Positions 59,983 through 64,000 of a stretch of DNA of 64,000 bases are shown piece after piece. How positions within the stretch are numbered: position 1 is the first letter of the stretch; every line of letters begins with the position of its first letter. Made by a program: the position numbers and the translations under genes. The notes under the pieces were generated by a model. It ran no database searches, was not told the origin of the DNA, and saw only the letters and a program-made list of their open reading frames with translations. Source of the stretch: Thereva unica (lineage: Eukaryota; Arthropoda; Insecta; Diptera; Therevidae); contig OX465281.1 in assembly GCA_949987705.1 (NCBI GenBank), forward strand, positions 3,078,001 to 3,142,000. The letters are read 5' to 3'.

Positions 59983-60232
59983 GGGGCCTATTGTGGATAT
60001 CGTCAATTTGACGACTTTGAGTCGATGTTAAAATTTCCTTCTGCGAAAGTCGATTTTTGTCGAAATTAGTCGATAAAAGAATTAATATGAGTCGATTACA
60101 TAATTGTTAAGTCGTCATCAAAAATGTAATCGACTCATATTTATGTTTTTATCGATAAAAATCGACTTTCTCAGTATGAAAATTTAACATCGACTCAAAG
60201 TCGTCGGAGCGACTCGTTCCACAATAGGGCCC
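59983..60232. mobile_element. Harbinger-type fold-back MITE with TAA duplication
   Basis: A 250-bp element starts GGGGCCTATTGTGGA and ends TCCACAATAGGGCCC, flanked by TAA on each side (59980-59982, 60233-60235). TAA/TTA 3-bp duplications are diagnostic of PIF/Harbinger. The inverted similarity continues inward (GACGACTTTGAGTCGATGTTAAA, AAAGTCGATTTTT, ATATGAGTCGATTACAT), so most of the element can fold on itself. Non-coding. Confidence 0.8.
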
Positions 60233-60369
60233 TAAATACGGCGGATTTAAACTCGATAAAAACCGCAATCCTAATGTGTAAGCAATCCTGCAGAAGTTAT
60301 GACTGGTACCGCGTGAATGTACTACTAACGATGGACTGCGGATACCAGGCGAACTTCGGTTTGAATTAG

Positions 60370-61480
60370 CCTTCCATTGGTGAGACGGAGCTCTGCCATG
60401 GGCGACCGTCCTTTCTCGCCGAGCTCTTGGTATCAATATAAAATTACCTTAAAAAAACTTTTGAAGATGAAGCACTTCTTAACGCTCCAAACATTTCTGG
60501 GGCGCCCACAGATCCCAAAAGAACGACCTACAAGGCTAGTTAGATATTTTTGGATCCATGCTTCAAGGTGTCGAATGTCACCAGTGAAGGAAAGTTTTCG
60601 GAATTCTTCTTCAGGGAGGGCAGCCTCAGCCCGTAAACCCAGGAGTACGTTGAGATCACTCCTTCATTGGGAGATCTCCTTAGATCTCCTGCGGAAGTAA
60701 GGGCACCTAATCGGAGAGGCGACTCGAAAAAACGACTGCTTTCAGAAGACGGGGTGGGGCAGCCCGAAAACGTTTTATGCGATATCTGGAAGCTGGCTAC
60801 TCCCGTGTAGAGGCTGGTAGGGTCTGCGTGGCCCCCGAGGAAGAAAGGGATACCGATTTTCTTAATAAGAAGAGGGTTAGATCATCTGGATGTTCTCTAG
60901 GGCATAATAACCCGGCGAAAAGGACGAAGGCTTTGGCTATACGGTTTGAAAAGCCTTCAGGAAAGTCGGACACACCCATAATGAAGTCTAGAACGACTCC
61001 AAAGCCGACCTTCTGTCAAATAGCGGAAAGTGTCAGAATTGACGTGCTTGCGACTAACAATTCCGAGACTCTGCTGATCACGAAACAACCAGTTACCGTG
61101 CAAGGAAGCCTTCTGGAGGCGGTAGGCGAATTGGCTCAGGGCGCAGCACAGCCCAGGTCAGTAGGGGTCGGTGCGCCCTCTATGATAGGTCGCCTTAAGC
61201 TGTGGAAGGAGCAAGCCTTGTTGCTGTAGACAGAACAAGCTGCCGCGCATCTAAATCGGGTACTTTCCGGCAGCGACAGAAAACCCCACTGGCATTATGT
61301 AAAAAGGATAGGGGTTCAAAGGAAGACCCTAAGGGTGTAGGAGTGGAGAATATTCCACAAAGTGCGCCGCATCAAATTCACAGAGATGACGTTGTTAGGA
61401 TGGGGAATACTGCGATTTTGGGTTGATGGCAGGAGAAGCCTCTTTTAAGGAGAAGGTGATTCTCTACCATATCAACCTTA
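60370..61480 (+). mobile_element. LOA/I-like LINE ORF1 relic
   Basis: 60777-61229 encodes a basic segment with KKRVRSSGCSLGHNNPAKRTKALA and FCQIAESVRIDVLATNN, resembling the nuclear-signal and SFAEV......L.V.D part of LOA-type ORF1. Then MEGASLVAVDRTS (consensus W.GA.L.AVDR) at 61202 and FWVDGRRSL at about 61430 follow in shifting frames. ORF1 is an RNA-binding Gag-like protein. No intact frame remains. Confidence 0.5.
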
Positions 61481-61989
61481 CTAGCTGGGGCAAGCCTTGA
61501 TGTCCAACCATACAATACAAACAACCAAATAGCCTCCATAGAAGGTGGTGCTGTTGGCGAAACGTCGAGGAAACAACTCTGAGAAAACAAAACTTCTCTA
61601 TTGCCGCTAAAGGCGGAATTGTGACCCTAAAACAGCCATCGAAATCCTTACGGGGACCCTGCCCATAAGAGCTTGAAAACGGGGAGATATAATCCCGTAA
61701 GGAAATGGCAGGCATAAAAGTTTTATCTAGGACAACTGGAAATACAATTTATGTGAAGTGAAAGCGTCGAACAAAGGGCGCCGAAAGACAATCTCGCTCC
61801 ACCCTCAACAAGGGCTAGGGCCGGCGCTGACTCCAGCGAGTTGTTTCTCGATGCCCCGATGTCAAAGTGGCGATAGTAATGGTTGGGAGTAGGTCGAATC
61901 AAATCATCGCGGCTAGGTTGTGGAAGTTCCTTCCTTCACGTCTCTCTCTCTTCACTATCTTCCGGCTACAGCTGCTGCGACAATGCAAA

Positions 61990-62205
61990 CGGCCTTTCCT
62001 CAGCCTCTAGTCTTTCACATAGAAAAACAGCAATTGAGATTGGACGGAAAGCGAAATTCAGATCGGCCAAAGAAGCGGTGCCTGACTCTGTTGAGGAAGA
62101 TTTAGTAAAGTTAGGCGTACGCAATTGGAGGGCATTAGCCAGGAATCTAACGGCATGGAAAGAAATGCTGGAGGAAGCTAATTGCAATAATAGGCTGTAC
62201 TGCTA
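61990..62205 (+). mobile_element. RTE-like LINE C-terminal fragment
   Basis: The end of the open stretch reads DLVKLGVRNWRALARNLTAWKEMLEEA (62098-62180), the last conserved block of many RTE-like LINE proteins (D...LGV.NW...A.D...W...L.EA). Nothing upstream or downstream continues it. Confidence 0.5.
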
Positions 62206-62284
62206 CAGATGATGATGACGACACTTCGTGCACATCGAAACCTAGGTTTTATTTGTGGAGCAAGCCAAGAGTTTAGGTATGTCA

Positions 62285-62530
62285 AAACATTGATACTGCT
62301 TCGCCCAGCGTTCGTTAGGGCCCATACAGGAATATGGATCTGTGGTGTGGTCTCCGTTTACTGAACAGCACATCAGTCGTTCTGAGGGTTCTGAGCAAGT
62401 AAATAGTATAAGCGACATTGTTCAACAATACGAGCTCAGTAGCCTAATAAATCGCAGGCAAGTGACTGACTTGTCCTTCTTCGAAGTCATCAACGAAATG
62501 ATCGATTCGACAGAATTTTGGCTGGGCTGA
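62285..62530 (+). mobile_element. Jockey/CR1-like LINE C-terminal fragment
   Basis: The stretch VWSPFTEQHISRSEGSEQ...SSLINRRQVTDLSFFEVINEMIDSTE (62345-62520) matches the thumb of Jockey-like RTs (EYGS.VWSP......IE..Q..F......L..RR...DL.F...L.NG.ID). One frame is open; the rest of the element is absent. Confidence 0.5.
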
Positions 62531-62738
62531 CTTTGAATTTGTTTTCTGTAGGGTAGAGCTAAGCTAGAAGACTGCCGTTAGTAGTAAACTCTAGTAAAAA
62601 TTACGTCTTCTATGGACCCACAGAAAACGAATATTCAGGTTAGTGAACCAGTACTAGGCGGATGTTCACTTCCTTGGAGGATCGAGTGCTAGTCCACATT
62701 AGTTGGCGTTAAAAATCGTTGGTTTAATGGAATTTTTT

Positions 62739-62744
62739 TTTATT
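62739..62744 (-). terminator. AATAAA polyadenylation signal of the right-edge gene
   Basis: AATAAA on the minus strand lies 54 bp beyond the TAA stop of the frame at 62798, inside an A-rich run. Position and sequence fit a 3' end signal, although A-rich sequence can give it by chance. Confidence 0.5.
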
Positions 62745-62797
62745 TTTGATAAATTTATACAAAAATTCATACTACTACAATGCTATGGAATACTATA

Positions 62798-64000
62798 TTA
62801 CGCGGCATTGCCTTCTGCATCAAAATGCACCTTAGCCTCACCAGCATCCTCGTCACCTTGACTCGCCAGCTCCGCCTTTGACTTCATAGTCGTATTGCTC
62901 TTAACGGCCATGGCACTTTTCACAGTTGTCGCGCTCCTGGCCGATACTGGCATAGTTCTCGCCGACATTCCACTCAGCTGAGAAACAGCTTCCGTTTGGA
63001 CAGTAGCGTTGCTTCGTGTGGTCCTAATAGATGCATCATGAATGCTTCTCTCGCCTATATTCTTCTCCACAAATCCTCCATGGGCCCTTGCAACACGACT
63101 GCAGTCATATTCACAAGCGGCAGCATTGTTCGTTGATACTCTAAGGTAGCGTATATCGTCGGGAGCAAGACCACTATCCGGACAAAATCCGCCAAGTTCA
63201 ATCTCCATTACCTGGCCCAATACCTCCTCATCGAACAGCTTCACAGCAAGCGATATATCTGGCTTGCCACTAAAGAAGCCGCCTCTTCCGCGATCGCCTG
63301 CACCAGCTTTCATTGCGCCGCCATAGCCACAGGCAAGATCGTTCATGTCCTCGATACTTTCCTTCCTCGAGGCGCGCCAAGCACTCTCTGATGCCCTCAT
63401 TGTAATTGATTTCGCCGACTGCCTTGTTGACAGTTGCTGCTTAGCTGAAAATCCCGTTGCGAGTGTGTGACGCGAGCCCTGGGCGCCCTCCATGCCGTCT
63501 ACCTGCATCACAAGTCGTCCTCGTGGATCCTGGCACGTTATTTGAGGCATACCAACGACAACGTTCTGGTTGCATTTGGGGCACACCAATTCACATGCCA
63601 CTTTCTCCGGAACACCGTCCTTGTTTATGTCGGCATCTGGTGCACCTCCGCCTTCGTAAGGATCACGTATCGGTCCTTCGCCCTCGCAAGTGTCACGCTT
63701 CCGGTACTGGAGGCGACACAAGTATTTCTCGAAGGCGTCCAGTACTTTTCTCCCAGTCAGCTCCACCTGAGAGTTAGTCGCTCCCGATCTTATAAGCGAA
63801 TTTATCGTTCTATTGGCAGCATTCTTCCACTCGCACTCATCGACGATGTTGATGTCATAGCGGGCAACCACCTGCTTGTGATAGAAGGCCTTGAAGGCGC
63901 ATTTCGCCACAGAATACGCCATTTTCGCTTCCTCCTTCGACATGCAGCATTCCCGGATCATGTCGTTTATAAACTCGTCCTTTCGGATCCGCTTGCGGCA
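62798..64000 (-). CDS. Unrecognised protein, C-terminal 400 residues (5' end beyond window)
   Basis: The minus strand is open from the window edge to a stop at 62798, with no intron in 401 codons and a GC content clearly above the flanks. It enters in frame as CRKRIRKDEFIND, followed by MIRECCMSKEEAKMAYSVAKCAFKAF (possibly helical, charged). A Cys pair motif CELVCPKCNQNVV could be a zinc ribbon half or a redox site. A Gly-rich part (GYGGAMKAGAGDRGRGG) follows, then ELGGFCPDSGLAPDDIRYLRVS, which looks like an ordered domain. The tail is Ser/Thr/Ala/Lys-rich (SARSATTVKSAMAVKSN), apparently disordered. No signal peptide or membrane segment is in view. I do not recognise the family. The true start lies outside the window, so the internal ATG at 63961 should not be taken as the start. 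Confidence 0.75.
   Translation of the reverse strand, partial: CRKRIRKDEFINDMIRECCMSKEEAKMAYSVAKCAFKAFYHKQVVARYDINIVDECEWKNAANRTINSLIRSGATNSQVELTGRKVLDAFEKYLCRLQYRKRDTCEGEGPIRDPYEGGGAPDADINKDGVPEKVACELVCPKCNQNVVVGMPQITCQDPRGRLVMQVDGMEGAQGSRHTLATGFSAKQQLSTRQSAKSITMRASESAWRASRKESIEDMNDLACGYGGAMKAGAGDRGRGGFFSGKPDISLAVKLFDEEVLGQVMEIELGGFCPDSGLAPDDIRYLRVSTNNAAACEYDCSRVARAHGGFVEKNIGERSIHDASIRTTRSNATVQTEAVSQLSGMSARTMPVSARSATTVKSAMAVKSNTTMKSKAELASQGDEDAGEAKVHFDAEGNAA

Noticed and set aside
1..64000. tRNA genes, rRNA genes, CRISPR arrays
   Set aside because: No cloverleaf-compatible box A/B pair, rRNA core sequence or regularly spaced direct repeats were seen on either strand.

Overview
The window looks like nuclear DNA of a dipteran fly: spliced genes with GT-AG introns, low gene density, mostly AT-rich non-coding sequence, and many non-LTR retrotransposon relics of clades common in flies (R1, LOA/I, Jockey and RTE-like). 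The species cannot be named from sequence alone. Three complete protein genes were read through exon by exon with consistent reading phase: an F-box/leucine-rich-repeat protein (33840-38730, +, 4 exons, 684 aa), a DDX27/Drs1-type DEAD-box helicase (44767-48804, -, 6 exons, 761 aa), and flightless-I (49012-59432, +, 7 exons, 1248 aa). A fourth reading frame runs off the right edge (62798-64000, -) and is not recognised.

Layout: 1-33.3 kb has no complete gene. It is a transposon graveyard (Gypsy, Jockey, LOA/R1-like and RTE-like relics, hAT and piggyBac MITEs) that also carries two or three short minus-strand open segments with splice sites of the same phase. A possible minus-strand first exon ends at 33343. 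I infer that much of this arm is one very long, intron-rich minus-strand gene. From 33.6 kb that possible gene and the F-box gene diverge. From 39.4 to 44.6 kb lie a full-length RTE-type element, itself broken by a perfect-looking fold-back MITE, and an R1-like relic. From 44.8 to 59.4 kb DDX27 and fliI are divergent, with start codons 207 bp apart, and both have introns loaded with LINE pieces. From 59.4 to 62.8 kb lie a Harbinger-like MITE and LINE relics.

How the genes relate: DDX27 acts in 60S ribosome assembly, FliI in actin remodelling and nuclear-receptor coactivation, and the F-box protein probably as an SCF substrate receptor. They share no obvious pathway, but DDX27 and fliI probably share one promoter region, which contains a CACGTG E-box. 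The most informative structures are mobile elements with exact target-site duplications: a 3163-bp RTE-type copy (12-bp TSD), a second copy nearly identical to it (10-bp TSD), a 109-bp MITE whose removal with one TSD restores the RTE reading frame, a hAT MITE (8-bp TSD), a piggyBac-type MITE (TTAA) and a Harbinger-type MITE (TAA). Together they allow insertion events to be ordered in time. No tRNA, rRNA or CRISPR array was seen.
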